Position numbers and translations under genes: made by a program. Below, one piece after another: positions 1 through 11,895 of a stretch of 64,000 nucleotides of DNA (position 1 is the stretch's first letter; each line of letters starts with the position of its first letter). Below the pieces are notes generated by a model. The model made no database searches, was not told the DNA's origin, and worked only from the letters and a program-made list of their open reading frames with translations. Origin of the DNA: Theobroma cacao (Eukaryota; Streptophyta; Magnoliopsida; Malvales; Malvaceae). The stretch lies in assembly GCF_000208745.1 (NCBI RefSeq), contig NC_030854.1:37658059-37722058 (forward strand), read 5' to 3'.

Positions 1-1976
1 ATGGAGATAACTGAAAAACAAGGTGCATTCCGCCATCAATGCCACACCCAATCAACGTAGCAGTGTTTGGATGGTTTACATGGGCTATAATGCCAAGCTC
101 AGATAGGAAACCAGCTGTCCTCTCATCTGGTGTCCCTTTTATAAGCCGCTTTATTGCCACAAGCTTTCCATCTTTCAAACGACCCTTGTAGACTTCAGCA
201 TAACCACCTTTGCCAATTAAGTTCTCTACAAGAAATAGAACCACAGGTCTACATCACTAAATGAATGAGATTATATTTGAATGTAACAAAAGTTTCATTA
301 AGCACCCTTATATGTAACTTCCTATTTCTTGTGGTTAATAATGGAAATATGGAATAATAGTTCTGCCAAATTCCAGAATATAAGTGGACCAAATATACAA
401 ACAGTTTCTGCAAGTATTCTAAGTCTTGAAATTAATTGCATACCTTGGCTAAAGTTGTCTGTTGCAGCTCGGAGCTCAGGTAGGCTGAAGTCCTCCAAAG
501 AAGACTTAAAATTGTACAAATCTCTCAGCACAGGATTCTCTTTTGTGCTTCTGCTGTTCTTTCTTGATAGCTTTGGCACAGCAAGAGGAGTGAAGGCAGC
601 TAAGTGCTTCCGTGATCTTCTTTTCCATAATTTGAAGAACTTTCTCCAGTTAGCAAGTGCTCCTCCATTTGTACAACGAATTTCTGCCTTGGGGCTGTCA
701 ACATAAGAAATTATGTTGGATTCCAAGCCTTCTAAGCAGGCTTCTAAAACCCCTTTAGGAGATGATCCATCTTTTTTCTCGTTTTCCTTGTTTAGGACCC
801 TCAATTCTTCAATAAAATAAGAACCAAAGAGTGGTAAGAGCATGGACTACAGAAACACATGCATCAGACATGAAAGAGAGATGCCACAGAACAAATAGAG
901 TTGGAGATAACTACCACAGGCTGATGCATAAGAAGAAATTATAGCCCCTTGTCTTCTATGTCTTGCTTGAACAACCTCATTTTCCGAGTTCTTCTCTGGC
1001 CTATCACCAGAATCCTTAGAGTTCTCGCTGGAACAAACCAATGGCCATAACAGATCAACAATCATTCAAAGCCAAATAAAAGCAGAAATCAGAATCCGTT
1101 CTTGTTTCAGCGTGAGTATTAGTAAGTTTGTTCTGGGGGAGACAATTATAAACTTAGAAGTGCTGAAAGATTTGATGACAGAAAACAAAATACAACCAAA
1201 ATGAAAATCATCCATCAGACCTATGAAAGCAGACCAATGAAAACTTGAAAAGCTGAACATAGCTCTAAACAAGATTAATCCCAAACAAAAGAGAGGAGAG
1301 TAAAAAACATACCAAGATATAAAAACATTAACTCATAAAAGAAATGCATAAAAACCATTAAACGGAACATGAAAAGTAGGAAACATCATAAAGAAGCACA
1401 ACAACCAAAAATTCTAGTCTATCATATATGGTATGTGTAGAAAATCCCCAAAGTTGATAAGCTGAAACTCAAAACTGCCAAAAATGGTTATGTGGAAACT
1501 AGAAATCACAACATTAAGTACCACCAGAACCAACAAATCCTACACAGTAGAACAGCACAAAGGCAAACAAAAAAAAGGAAGGAATGAAAGTAAAAAACTC
1601 TACAATTTTCATATCCTCTTTACTACTAATGCAAAATGGAACAAACCATTGGCTACCACTCAACAAACATTTGATGAAGAAAGAAGAAAAGCTTTCAATA
1701 AAACAAAGACATACCCAAATGAGGTAACATGAAGTAGAACAAAAACAACCAATTTGCTAACTTTCAATAAGATAACATGAAGGAGAACACAAAAAGACAT
1801 ACCCAAATAAAAATAACATAAAGGAGAACACCAAAAAACTCATTTGCTTGCAATCAATCATCACAAAAGTAAAACATCTTTACAAAAAAAATAAGACATA
1901 GCCAAATGGGATAAGATGAAGAAAGAACACATACATACCTCGAAGTAGCACCTTGATGGTCAATAACATCAGCCAT
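1..1976 (-). CDS. RBK1/RBK2-like receptor-like cytoplasmic kinase (RLCK VI), 5' part
   Basis: Partial gene running off the left edge. The start ATG is at 1974-1976 on the minus strand, and exons read 1939-1976, 915-1027, 444-806 and 225 down to 1, all with GT-AG borders and compatible phases (246 codons visible). The N-terminus is acidic and Ser-rich. It is followed by a basic stretch (WRKFFKLWKRRSRKHL), the linker FSLPELRAATDNFS and the kinase N-lobe with a Gly-loop (GKGGYAEVYKG), the ATP-binding Lys in VAIKRL, and SELGIIAHVNHPN. That last motif is typical of RLCK subfamily VI. Family members lack an extracellular domain, act in the cytosol or at the membrane, and RBK1/RBK2 bind ROP GTPases in Arabidopsis; ROP binding here is inference. 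The catalytic loop lies outside the window. The first intron is 911 bp. Alternatives within RLCK VI cannot be separated on this half. Confidence 0.85.
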
Positions 1977-4825
1977 GAACACTCTCAAAACAAGCAAATA
2001 AACCAAACCCAACAACAATGTGATAGATTGAAAGCAAAGCAAAGCAAGCAAGAGAAAGATAGAGACACCAAACAAAAGGAAAAAAGTTAGTAGAGGTTAC
2101 TATGACATTAAAGCCCTGTTCTTTGGTGCATAAATTTTGACCCCCCAAAAAGATAAGACCATTTGTTTTTTGTGTTCTTTCCAAGACCCTGAAAAAGGCC
2201 ATCTGAAACTTAAAATTTAGCTACATATGGAAAACTTTTCATTACGTCTTTGTCCAGAGGGAGTAAGATTTTTCACAAGAGAAACTTTTACATTAACTTT
2301 TTGTTTGTTTGTTTCTCTCTCTTTTATTATACGAGTCCGCAAGAATCGCTGGTCTGCTTTGTTGGGTCGGTGACATGTGTTTAAAGCTCTGCAGCGACTT
2401 CTGCTCCCAACCTTAAACGCTCAAATCTGCGTAAATAGACAGCTAGAAGGACAGAAAGTGAACCCTGTTTTTTTTTTTTCTTTGTTTCAAAAATCAAACC
2501 TTGGGTTCTTCACTTCTTTAATCAAATCTTCATGTTTTGGAATCAGGACTAGAAGTTTTTAGATGTCTTCGCGTTGCACCCCCATAATACAGAGACAGAC
2601 AAACTTCTCAATCTTACGTTTTTGCATACATGATTATTTTGTACACAGCACGGTATCAAAAAACCAAAGAAATTAAACGGATTTAAATTTAATTTTATCT
2701 TATTTCATGCCTTAATCAAATCATAAATACCTATGGAAAAAAATTTGAACTCAATTTTCTAAATAATATTAGTTAGATGTTGCTATCATCATCCTCTGAT
2801 GCTGACCACACTTCCTTAGCAGCATTGATGCCAAGTGAATGAGGCTTAAAAGATTAATGTACTTTTTACTATTTGATAATTAATCAATGTATATGTGACA
2901 TATGCATTTACTTCTCTTTAGCAGGTGTGGGCATTTACTAATATGTTCATGTGCCATAAATTTAGCATTTGGAACACTCTGAATTGTACAATTAAAACCC
3001 AACGTTTCCCCTTTAATAATTGAGCTACCATTGTTGAAACATTTTGACATCTTTGATTTCCAAATTGCCCATCAATTTTTAAGTGAGGGAAATGTGAATT
3101 CATACATGCAAAAGATGATGATTCTTCTTTGCTCTTTCCCTTAAGAACAAGACAAAAGCAAGTAAAGATGACATTAATGAACATTTATGGTACTAACCTT
3201 TTCTCCTTTCCTTGTAGACTATGGAAAAGTTTGGAAAATATATACTCTTTTAATACCAAAACAAAATTATTTGCATGTGTAAGTTTTAATTGTTAATAAA
3301 AAATAAAACGGATAAAAATAAGATGAGATTTGGATGAAAATTTCGTTTCCGTCATATGTGGGTTAAATGAGTTTAACTCATTTAAGATATGAAATTATCG
3401 TATCTTTAATATATCTAACACAATTAAATTACGAAACTTAAACTTGTTTAATTTTATACTGTTATTGTGTTATATTAAAGAATCATGTTCAAAATTATTA
3501 TATCTAACTATTAACTATTAGCTTTTTAGATTTACTATTTTACGAAAATGACATGCACGATATTTCAATGCTTTGAATTTGAGAAAATAATGGAATTTAT
3601 GGCAAAATTATGTGTGTACTAGTTTAAGGCTAAGTTTAATGTATATCAATTATGAAGAAATAAGAACAATAAAGACACTTTAAATGCGAGCATGTGGCTA
3701 ACATGGCTCTATGTACAAATGATGTGAACTATCATATCATAAACTGTATATTCATAAGCAAAATTTATAAGCAATAAAGATCAATAAAGTGTTAGTATTT
3801 GAATGATCATCTCTGCAATTACAAGGAAAATGGAAACCATGGTAACTATTCGGAGGCAGAGGACCCAAGCATTTTTGGGCCATTAAGAGCAATGCCTTTT
3901 TCCCATCAAGAGACCTAAATTTGAACCTCAAATAGGCTTGTGGCTTAAAGATTCTTGAAAGGAAAATTGAGCTGAATTAGACAAGGCCCAATTCACTCTT
4001 AAATTGGGCTGATATTCAGCCCAAGTTAGTCGAATTATCATTAATAATTTTTTAATGCAAATAAAATTATAATTATGTAATTAAAACCCAAATTTATTGT
4101 AATATTTATTTTTCAGGTTTCAAAAGAAATTATAAATTTTAGTTGTCCCTTGCTTCTTTGGTAAACTCATGGTATAAGCAATGACTAATGACTATATTAT
4201 ACCCAAAAATAAAATGATAGAAAAATGACTGTATATGATGTAACTGAAAGGTATAACTGGTTGACATTGGGATTTATTGGGTGGGAAGCATAAGAAGCAA
4301 TTGGAACAAGTCAGTTATTTGACTTTAATAGTTAATTTGTTTGTTGGGGGGGAAAACTTGATTAACAATCAAAGGATATTTACATGATCTTCCAGTCTAA
4401 TATAACAATTCATTAGTTCATATTCAGATTCCCATTTTTTTATCCAGGTTATAATGTCAAGTTCATATCTTGCTTGGATGTGGCCTCTTGGATTTAATCT
4501 CCATGCCATATTCTTTTATTTATTCTGACAACTTGGGAATTTGTATTAAAATAAAGATCATCAACCCATTTTTTCTTGAAGGTTGAGGGATTTGAATGTC
4601 TGAAACATCATTTTCAGTTATCCCTCATGTGACTTCATAATATGTCATACTCAAAGTTCCCATGATTTAAAAATCAGTTAATGAAAGCTCCAGTTTCTTT
4701 CCCTCCAATGATATTCACATATGATAAACCACATTCTAGGCTGGAGATCCTAGATGGTTTACAGCTTCTGCATTAAAGTCAAAATCCTGATCATTTCCAC
4801 TCAGAACAAGCTCTAATGGGAAGCA
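1977..4825. other. Intergenic: RLCK leader/promoter side and RKF3-like promoter side
   Basis: No gene seen. The stretch up to about 2570 probably carries the 5' leader and promoter of the minus-strand kinase gene. From 2640 to 4825 it is AT-rich unique-looking sequence without a credible ORF. Short open frames here have no family resemblance. Confidence 0.5.
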
Positions 4826-6811
4826 ATGCAACCCTTCTGCCAGAGTTTCAGGTCTCAAATGTCTTCCTTTTACTTCATTCTCCTTGGACTGAGTTTCTGC
4901 TTTCGTAATCCTAGCTCTTCAGTTGCTAGTTATCATGAAATCCCACACAGAAACTTGGCTGACTCCTTTTGTCCATTGAGTTTCAGAGTTCTCAGGAAAG
5001 TTTTCGATAGCTCTAAACTTGCATTTCTAGATGTTCCAACAAAGTGTGTAACCATCCTTCAAGGTATTCGTTTGGTTCGATCGAACTATCTTCGAATCAC
5101 TGGAAACTTTTCTCCTCATCCGAATTCCTCAGAGGACTGTTGGGATGGGTATCAGAAGTTAGTTGATGAATCCATACCCGGTTTTAATATTCGTTCAACT
5201 TGTGGATATAATACCGGGTTGATATCAGAAAGTTGCAAGAACATCACTACTGGATATCAGTTTGAGGGCCTTATATCTGATTCCAAGTTGCAGGATATTA
5301 GGCTTCTTTGCAATCGTTCTTTGGATGATGATTCTTCATGCATACCATGTCAAGCTAGTTTATCAAGCATTTATCAGTCTTACTTTCATGGCACTGATAT
5401 AGACAATGCTTCAGATTGTTCCGGGTACCCTTTCATATACGCTGGGGCTTTGGCTAATCAATACGGACCAACTGCTTCAGGTACTGCAAAGTGTTTGTTC
5501 TCACTTGATTTAACTTCAAGTAATGCAACCAGTCGGAATCAGAGAACTATTCTTTGTGCGGTTACTGTAGGTGCTGGTTTTGGCTTGTTCATGACAGCTG
5601 TGGTGGTTTGGTTTATTTGGAGAAGGAGAAAGAAATGGAAGAGAAGACAGAATAATGTTGCCCCAATCGAGACAGGTTCAGGTTTTGGAATAGAAACGAT
5701 TAGTGGAGATAGCACTTTGGTTAAGTTCACATTCGAAGAAATCAAAAGGGCTACAAAGAATTTCTCGAGGGAGAATATTGTAGGGAAGGGAGGATACGGG
5801 AATGTTTATAAGGGTATACTAGAAGATGGATCGGAAGTTGCACTGAAAAGGTTCAAAAACTGCTCTGCTGCTGGAGATGCAACTTTTGCACATGAAGTGG
5901 AGGTTATTGCTAGTATTAGTCATGTCAATCTTGTTGCTTTCAGAGGCTATTGCACTGCAACGGTTCCTATGGAAGGTCACCAGAGAATAATTGTGTGCGA
6001 TTTGGTGCATAATGGAAGCCTATATGACCATCTTTTTGGATCAGGGGTGAAGAAGCTTAGTTGGCCTATTCGTCAGAAAATCGCCATTGGAGTGGCACGC
6101 GGATTGGCCTACCTCCACTATGGAGCACAGCCTGTAATCATACATAGAGACGTTAAGGCTAGCAACATACTTTTGGATGATACATTTGAGCCACAACTGG
6201 CAGATTTTGGCCTTGCAAAGTTCATTCCCGACGGATTGTCTCATATGAGCACCAGGGCAGCAGGAACGCTAGGCTATGTTGCCCCAGAGTATGCTTTATA
6301 TGGGCAACTAACTGAGAGAAGTGATGTTTATGGCTTTGGCGTTGTCCTGCTTGAGCTTTTAAGTGGGAAGAAAGCACTTATTTCCATTGATGATCATCAC
6401 ACTTTGCTTTTGACTGACTGGGCTTGGTCATTGGTAGAGGAAGGTAGAGTATTCGATGTTATTGATGAAAACATGCCTGAGTTAGGCCCTCCTGAAGTTA
6501 TGGAGAGATATGTTCTGGTAGCAGTTCTTTCTTCTCATTCACAGTTATATGCTAGGCCAACAATGGACCAGATTGTGAGGATATTGGAATCTGATTTTCC
6601 ACTCCACTCCATTCCAAAACTTCCCTTTTCTCTTCCAACAGATACAGATGATGGAGAAAAATCAGCCAACTTTAGTCAATTGGACAGCATGTCCAGCACC
6701 AGTGCTGAACAGCCATGTGACTGTAAGAGTGATCAGCCCATTCTAGATCATTGGGAAATTGAGAGAAGTTTCACATTTAAGACATGTAATGTAGATAATT
6801 TAACATTCTGA
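4826..6811 (+). CDS. RKF3: RKF3-like receptor kinase with SPARK-type ectodomain, copy 1
   Basis: Intronless 661-residue receptor kinase. A hydrophobic signal segment lies at about 13-26; the downstream Met at residue 12 is an equally good start. The Cys-rich ectodomain (about 48-225) has the RKF3-family pattern: CPLSF, a CWDGYQ block, STCGY, SSCIPC and GTAKCLFSL. One membrane span is at 241-265, followed by a basic stop-transfer run. The kinase has its Gly-loop at 320-328, Lys341 in VALKRF, HRD at 440-442, DFG at 460-462 and APE at 486-488, so it looks catalytically competent (RD kinase). A Ser-rich tail follows ARPTMDQIVRIL. Arabidopsis RKF3 is a flower-expressed Ser/Thr receptor kinase of unknown ligand, usually labelled LRR-RLK although it has no LRRs. 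A tandem paralogue lies 1.35 kb downstream. Confidence 0.93.
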   Translation: MQPFCQSFRSQMSSFYFILLGLSFCFRNPSSSVASYHEIPHRNLADSFCPLSFRVLRKVFDSSKLAFLDVPTKCVTILQGIRLVRSNYLRITGNFSPHPNSSEDCWDGYQKLVDESIPGFNIRSTCGYNTGLISESCKNITTGYQFEGLISDSKLQDIRLLCNRSLDDDSSCIPCQASLSSIYQSYFHGTDIDNASDCSGYPFIYAGALANQYGPTASGTAKCLFSLDLTSSNATSRNQRTILCAVTVGAGFGLFMTAVVVWFIWRRRKKWKRRQNNVAPIETGSGFGIETISGDSTLVKFTFEEIKRATKNFSRENIVGKGGYGNVYKGILEDGSEVALKRFKNCSAAGDATFAHEVEVIASISHVNLVAFRGYCTATVPMEGHQRIIVCDLVHNGSLYDHLFGSGVKKLSWPIRQKIAIGVARGLAYLHYGAQPVIIHRDVKASNILLDDTFEPQLADFGLAKFIPDGLSHMSTRAAGTLGYVAPEYALYGQLTERSDVYGFGVVLLELLSGKKALISIDDHHTLLLTDWAWSLVEEGRVFDVIDENMPELGPPEVMERYVLVAVLSSHSQLYARPTMDQIVRILESDFPLHSIPKLPFSLPTDTDDGEKSANFSQLDSMSSTSAEQPCDCKSDQPILDHWEIERSFTFKTCNVDNLTF

Positions 6812-8163
6812 GGTTGCTTCTGCTTCTGGTATGTATGGTTTTGTTAGGCCATGCTTTCTGTTCAGTTCTTTACAAGATAAAACTATAGGTTCATTCTTTA
6901 ATAAATTATAGATAGCCAAAGCTAGTGCTATAGGTATTGAATTCTTTAGGAGGCATAACAGTATTCATACTTTATTAAGAGCAACCATACCTGACCTGAT
7001 CTTTTATCATATATCTTCAGACTTTTATGCACATTTTTATACTCCATTTAGTCATTTGCTTCTGTTATCTTCCCTCTAATATAATCATGATAAGGCAAAT
7101 TCCATGTCTTCCATGTTGATTGTTGATCTTTTCTGCCTTGTCATTTTGTTTTGTATTTTTTCTTATTTGACCTTCTGCCAACAATATTATATGTTTTCCT
7201 AATTCAAAGCATAGAAATGGTCAGCTGGTCATGCCAAAATATATATCAGAAAACAAAAATGAATGGAAGTTACCTAAGGCCTTGAAGATGTCTTCTTTAT
7301 CCTGAGGATTCATTCCTTTCATACTTGTCCTAGAAGTTGCTCCTGTACAGGTAGGTTGACCATGAACATATGCCAGGAAGCCTCTAACTTAACAAATCCG
7401 AGAGGACCAGATATGAAGGGACAACAACGGAAGGAACAATGTCCGTTCTGATATTATGTTGAATTTTTAAGACGGACAAGCGACTTAAACCAATTGTTGA
7501 TCCTTACTACATTTATGTGCCCAAGAAACCCCAACTTAATAGATGTGAGATTTTTTCATCACCATATGAACAATATCAACTCAATTTTCTTTGTTATTTA
7601 ACTGAGAACATTTCCTATCTATGATTTAGTCTGCTTCCGGATAAGGCCAAAGTTACCTCTTAAATATAGTAATCTAATTTTGTCATATTGTGGGATTTTT
7701 CCAAATCTCAACCTAAAAATTCACATGCACGGCATAGATATAAGTAGTATATTTTCTTAAACCAGGGAATCATTCCTATGTATAACTCAGCAAACAGTAC
7801 ATATTCAACTGCATAGTAACAAGAACTGGCCCCTCTTGAGAAACCATTAGATGATTCTGAGCCATCTGATTCTAATCAGATGGTTAAGAATATCTAAGTA
7901 TTTTATTAGTTTGAGTAGAAATGATTACAGATAAAGGATTATTAATAGTCACATACTCACATGTTAAAGATTCTCTGCCGTTTAAAATTCAGTTAAGAAT
8001 GATTCCAGCTCTCGGTTGCCGCCTGTTACTAACTGCCAAAACGGGCCACTGAAGCTAAGGCTGGATAAGGCTGAGCTGCTAAAGTTATTATATCTGAACA
8101 ATTCCTGTGAAAAGCTAAGATTTAGGTTATGCTGTTCAATGTCTATAACTCCTTAGATTTACA
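6812..8163. other. Intergenic between the two RKF3-like genes
   Basis: 3' flank of copy 1 and 5' flank of copy 2. AT-rich; nothing coding or clearly repetitive is recognised. Confidence 0.5.
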
Positions 8164-9933
8164 ATGTGCCTATCTCTATCCACTTTCTTCACGTTAGGAG
8201 CAGTCTTAACTTTTTTTGAGATCAGCATTTCAACTGCATATTGCCAAAGGATCTCAAATGAAACCCTTGTGAAAGCCTCTTGTCCATTGAACTTTGACAT
8301 CCTCCGGAATTTGGTCAATGAAGACCCTGCAAGGACTGAATTTGGTAGCATTGCCACAAAGTGTCAAAACATTCTTGGAGGAATCCATTTGGTTCAATCT
8401 AAGTATCTCCAGACGAATGGGTATTTTGTTCCCCCTCCCATCACTTCTGAGGCATGCTGGGAGTCCTACCAGAAGTTAATAGGTGAGTTTGTGAATGATT
8501 TTGATATTGAAACTTCTTGTGGATACCATGCCGAATGGATTTCAAAAACCTGCATGAATGTAACATCTAGAGCACAGTTCGAGAGCCTAATTCCTGATAC
8601 CAAATTGAACAAATTAAGATATTACTGTACTCAGTCTCTGGATAAAAGTTTTGCTTGTGGAATGTGTACTAGTAAGTTGTTCAGACTTAGGAAAGTATAC
8701 CTTGATGACATTGATGACACAGCCGGGAATATCTCAGCTTGTTCATGGTATCCTAATATGTACACAGCTGCATTTGTCAATCAGTTTGGTCCAACTGATA
8801 GAGCCACTGCTAAGTGTTTGTTTTCCATGGAATTTAAACCAAAGAAATCCAGCAGCAGGCAACACCGAAGTATAATTGCAGGGGTTACAGTTGGTTCTCT
8901 TGTTGGTTTACTTGGGACCCTTGCTGTAATTTTATTCCTCCTGATGAGACGACGGAAGAAAAATAAAAAGGACAAGATCAATCCAGTTATGGAGAAGAAT
9001 GACTCTGTCAAAGATGAGACTAGTTTGGTTTTTGGATTTGGACTATATAGCAAAAGCACTAGTTTAATAAAGTTCAAAATTGACGAAATAAAGAATGCGA
9101 CAACGAATTTCTCCAGGAAAAATATTATTGGAATGGGAGGATATGGGAATGTTTATAAAGGGATATTACCAGATGGTTCTGAAGTTGCAATAAAAAGATT
9201 CAAGAATTGTTCTGTTGCTGGAGATGCAAACTTTGTACATGAAGTAGAAGTCATTGCAAGTGTAAAACATGTCAATCTCGTGGCTTTGAGAGGCTTCTGT
9301 ACCGCGACAGTTCCTTTGGGAGGTCATCAGAGACTCATTGTTTGCGATTTGATGCAAAACGGAAGCCTCCATGATCATCTTTTCGGATCAGAAAAGAAGA
9401 AACTTAGTTGGCCTGTTCGTCAGAAGATTGCCCTCGGAACTGCAAGAGGTTTAGCGTACTTGCATCATGGTCTGCATCCTGCTATTATTCATAGGGACAT
9501 CAAGGCTAGTAATATACTTCTAGATGAGACATTTGAGCCAAAAGTTGCAGATTTCGGCCTGGCGAAGATCAATTCAGAGGGAACGACACATTTAAGCACA
9601 AGGGTAGCTGGAACTCTAGGCTATGTTGCTCCGGAGTATGCCTTGTATGGCCAGTTAACCCAGAAAAGTGACGTTTACAGCTTTGGGGTGGTGCTTCTGG
9701 AGCTTTTGAGTGGCAAAAAGGCAAATTCAAGCAATGAGGGAAAGATTCTCCGGCTGACAGATTGGGCTTGGGAGCTTGTCCAAGAGGGGAAGGCATTAGA
9801 TGTTATTGAACAAGGCATGCCAGAGATCAAATCGCCAGAAGCGATGGACCAGTATGTGTTCATTGCTGTCCTTTGCTGTCATCCGGTGTTACATGCTAGG
9901 CCAACAATGGATCAGATTGTGAAAATTTTTTAG
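8164..9933 (+). CDS. RKF3: RKF3-like receptor kinase, copy 2, C-terminally truncated
   Basis: Intronless 589-residue paralogue of the upstream gene. Signal segment about 5-26, SPARK-type Cys-rich ectodomain about 38-222 (CPLNF, CWESYQ, TSCGY, GTAKCLF replaced by ATAKCLF), and a membrane span about 237-261 followed by MRRRKKNKKDK. The kinase has a Gly-loop with GMGGYGNV, Lys344 in VAIKRF, HRD at 443-445, DFG at 463-465 and an intact APE, so the catalytic set is complete. The reading frame stops directly after TMDQIVKIF, where copy 1 continues with a Ser-rich tail of about 75 residues. The stop TAG (9931-9933) stands where copy 1 has GAA (Glu). The frame after it still reads a tail-like TGFAALSVPG and stops at a TGA near 9988-9990. 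The kinase fold is complete, so the truncated protein may be active. Confidence 0.9.
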   Translation: MCLSLSTFFTLGAVLTFFEISISTAYCQRISNETLVKASCPLNFDILRNLVNEDPARTEFGSIATKCQNILGGIHLVQSKYLQTNGYFVPPPITSEACWESYQKLIGEFVNDFDIETSCGYHAEWISKTCMNVTSRAQFESLIPDTKLNKLRYYCTQSLDKSFACGMCTSKLFRLRKVYLDDIDDTAGNISACSWYPNMYTAAFVNQFGPTDRATAKCLFSMEFKPKKSSSRQHRSIIAGVTVGSLVGLLGTLAVILFLLMRRRKKNKKDKINPVMEKNDSVKDETSLVFGFGLYSKSTSLIKFKIDEIKNATTNFSRKNIIGMGGYGNVYKGILPDGSEVAIKRFKNCSVAGDANFVHEVEVIASVKHVNLVALRGFCTATVPLGGHQRLIVCDLMQNGSLHDHLFGSEKKKLSWPVRQKIALGTARGLAYLHHGLHPAIIHRDIKASNILLDETFEPKVADFGLAKINSEGTTHLSTRVAGTLGYVAPEYALYGQLTQKSDVYSFGVVLLELLSGKKANSSNEGKILRLTDWAWELVQEGKALDVIEQGMPEIKSPEAMDQYVFIAVLCCHPVLHARPTMDQIVKIF

Positions 9934-11895
9934 ACTGGTTTTGCGGCTCTCTCGGTTCCTGGGGCTTGCCTTGTTCCTTGTAAACATTGAGGTTTTCAGT
10001 GACTAACTAGCCCTTTGGTATGGAGAAAAATTTGGTGAATTAAATTGTACTAATAATTTCTTATTTCTTGTAGACAAAAGAATAGGTAAATTAGAGTTTT
10101 TTTTTTTTTGAAAAAGGAATAAAGAAGTTCTCTGTACAAAGAATCCCTTTTTTTTTTGTAATACCCCTTAAAAAAATTCTGCTAATTAATTTTGTTGTAA
10201 AAAAAATTAGTAATCACTAAGTTATAGTCTATATTAAATAAATATAAGTTTATTTTTTTTTATATTTACATATGTAACCTTGGGGTTTATTAATAAAGAG
10301 AGAATAGGAGAAAGATTGTACTTATAATTCTAAATGAAATTACTCAAAATTCTGCTTTGATATTTATATGAGTATTGGTAATTTTGGCCTAAATGTTTTG
10401 AATATTGCTTAATTCGACTGAAAAGATGTCAGTTACTTGTTAAGTGATTGTACTTACTTCTTTAATTCTTATTATTTTTGCATACTTCAACATGTATGCA
10501 TGATTGAGAGTTAAACTTGTTTAGCTCGAGTTTTGGTTAGCAAGATTAACATCTACTCTTGGATAATTATAAGTTTTGAGGTAATTATCCAGTTTCAAGT
10601 TATTGTAAAGAAATGTTAGTTAGATGAAAATTTTGTAACTTTTAGAGAACTGTATATTATTATTATATTTGGAGATTTGATGTTTTGTAAAGTGTGAATT
10701 TCGAAAAGACTTCAAAGATATTATATTTAGTTTAATATGATATTGTTATCTTACATGCTTATGAGATTTGTCTCATTAGTATGTAACGTCTGTTATGTTT
10801 TAAATCTTTGATTTTGTTTTTGGTATATAATTGGTCAATCATATTTCCTTGTTTCTGTTATGTCACCATAGTTGGAACGGTTGTAATTGGCAGCTTCACT
10901 AATGTAGTAGTCCCTGATTTTTGGATGCCAAGGCTGCGTTTCCAGCTGCTCTGCATACATTATGATGATAATCACAAATTAAGACATTAGGATTTTAAAT
11001 TTTAGATACCCTTTTTAGATGAGAGGAGTGATTATCAATCTGATAATAATGTCTTATGTTCATCAAAATACATCTCATGAGGTTGCTCAAATGCATGGAA
11101 TTTAGATGCTTTGATTTGATTTTGAGAAGAGATAAGATTGGTGAAGGTGGCATATAATCTGTGGGCAATGGCCAAAAGTTGGGAAAAGAACCAAATCATC
11201 ACCATTGTCAAAACTAGGTTCACCTGGACTCTTCTAGTGGGTCCAGATCCTCCAAAGCAAAATCTGTTGCAATTATTGCTTGCTGCTAATTGAGGACAAA
11301 TCAACCTGTTTCATACAACAACTTACCATCTATGAACCTTTAACAATTATCTAATGAACCAAGTTAATAGCACTTTGACTCATATCTACGTCAGTAAACC
11401 TATCTCCCATTGATATTTATGGAAACTGGACAAATTGCTGCGTCTGACTCGGGCTAGAGATATTTTAGCTGGATTTTATCAGCATACCAAGTACAGTTTT
11501 CTAATTTGATCAGTTTATTGCTTTGCTATTGCTTTAGTTTTGCCAGACTGCTTTACTCTTTTAAAGTGCATGACACGGATGGTGAAGCATGCACAGCTGA
11601 AGCAAATGGACTTACCATGTTAAACTTCTCACTTTCTGGTATATGCAAATGCTATAATAAATGCATTCCAAAAACAGGAGTATAACCCCTTGATTTCCTG
11701 AAGGTTAAGTGCTCAGACATTTGATCTGGGGGGGCCATGAGGTGGCAGGAAAGAAGAGAAGAAAAGGTGCAGAAAATTGCAGGTAAGGGGGGGTTTAATG
11801 TGTTCCTTTGGTTTCATTCAGCTTCTTGCTTAATTCATTTCTTTGTTTGCATTTTTGGGCTTGTTGCAGGGTGAATATATCAACAGAAGAAAGGT
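9934..11895. other. Intergenic, with probable leader of transporter A
   Basis: Holds the 3' flank of RKF3-like copy 2, a decayed LTR relic (listed separately) and, from about 11700, a likely leader of transporter A. A donor at 11782 (gcag/gtaagg) and an acceptor just before 11870 (ttgcag/ggtgaa) would make an 88-bp leader intron. An upstream ATG at about 11738 would then open a 16-codon uORF ending TGA. This leader model is inference. Confidence 0.35.
10338..10810 (+). repeat. Decayed 3' part of an LTR related to the solo LTR at 17168-19757
   Basis: The stretch shares long diverged blocks with 19270-19740, for example gcctaaatgttttgaatatt against gacctaaatgttttaagtat, then ttaattc-gactgaaaagatg against ttcagttgaaaggatg, and a terminal block around the cgtctgt(c/t)atgt words. 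Only about the last 480 bp of the LTR is represented and no target duplication is seen, so it is an old fragment. Confidence 0.5.

Noticed and set aside
1484..1732. Plus-strand frame in the first intron of the RLCK gene
   Set aside because: Asn/Lys/Thr-rich AT-driven translation inside an intron; no homology.
8781..9077. Antisense frames within the RKF3-like kinases
   Set aside because: Opposite-strand images of conserved kinase codons; no independent support.
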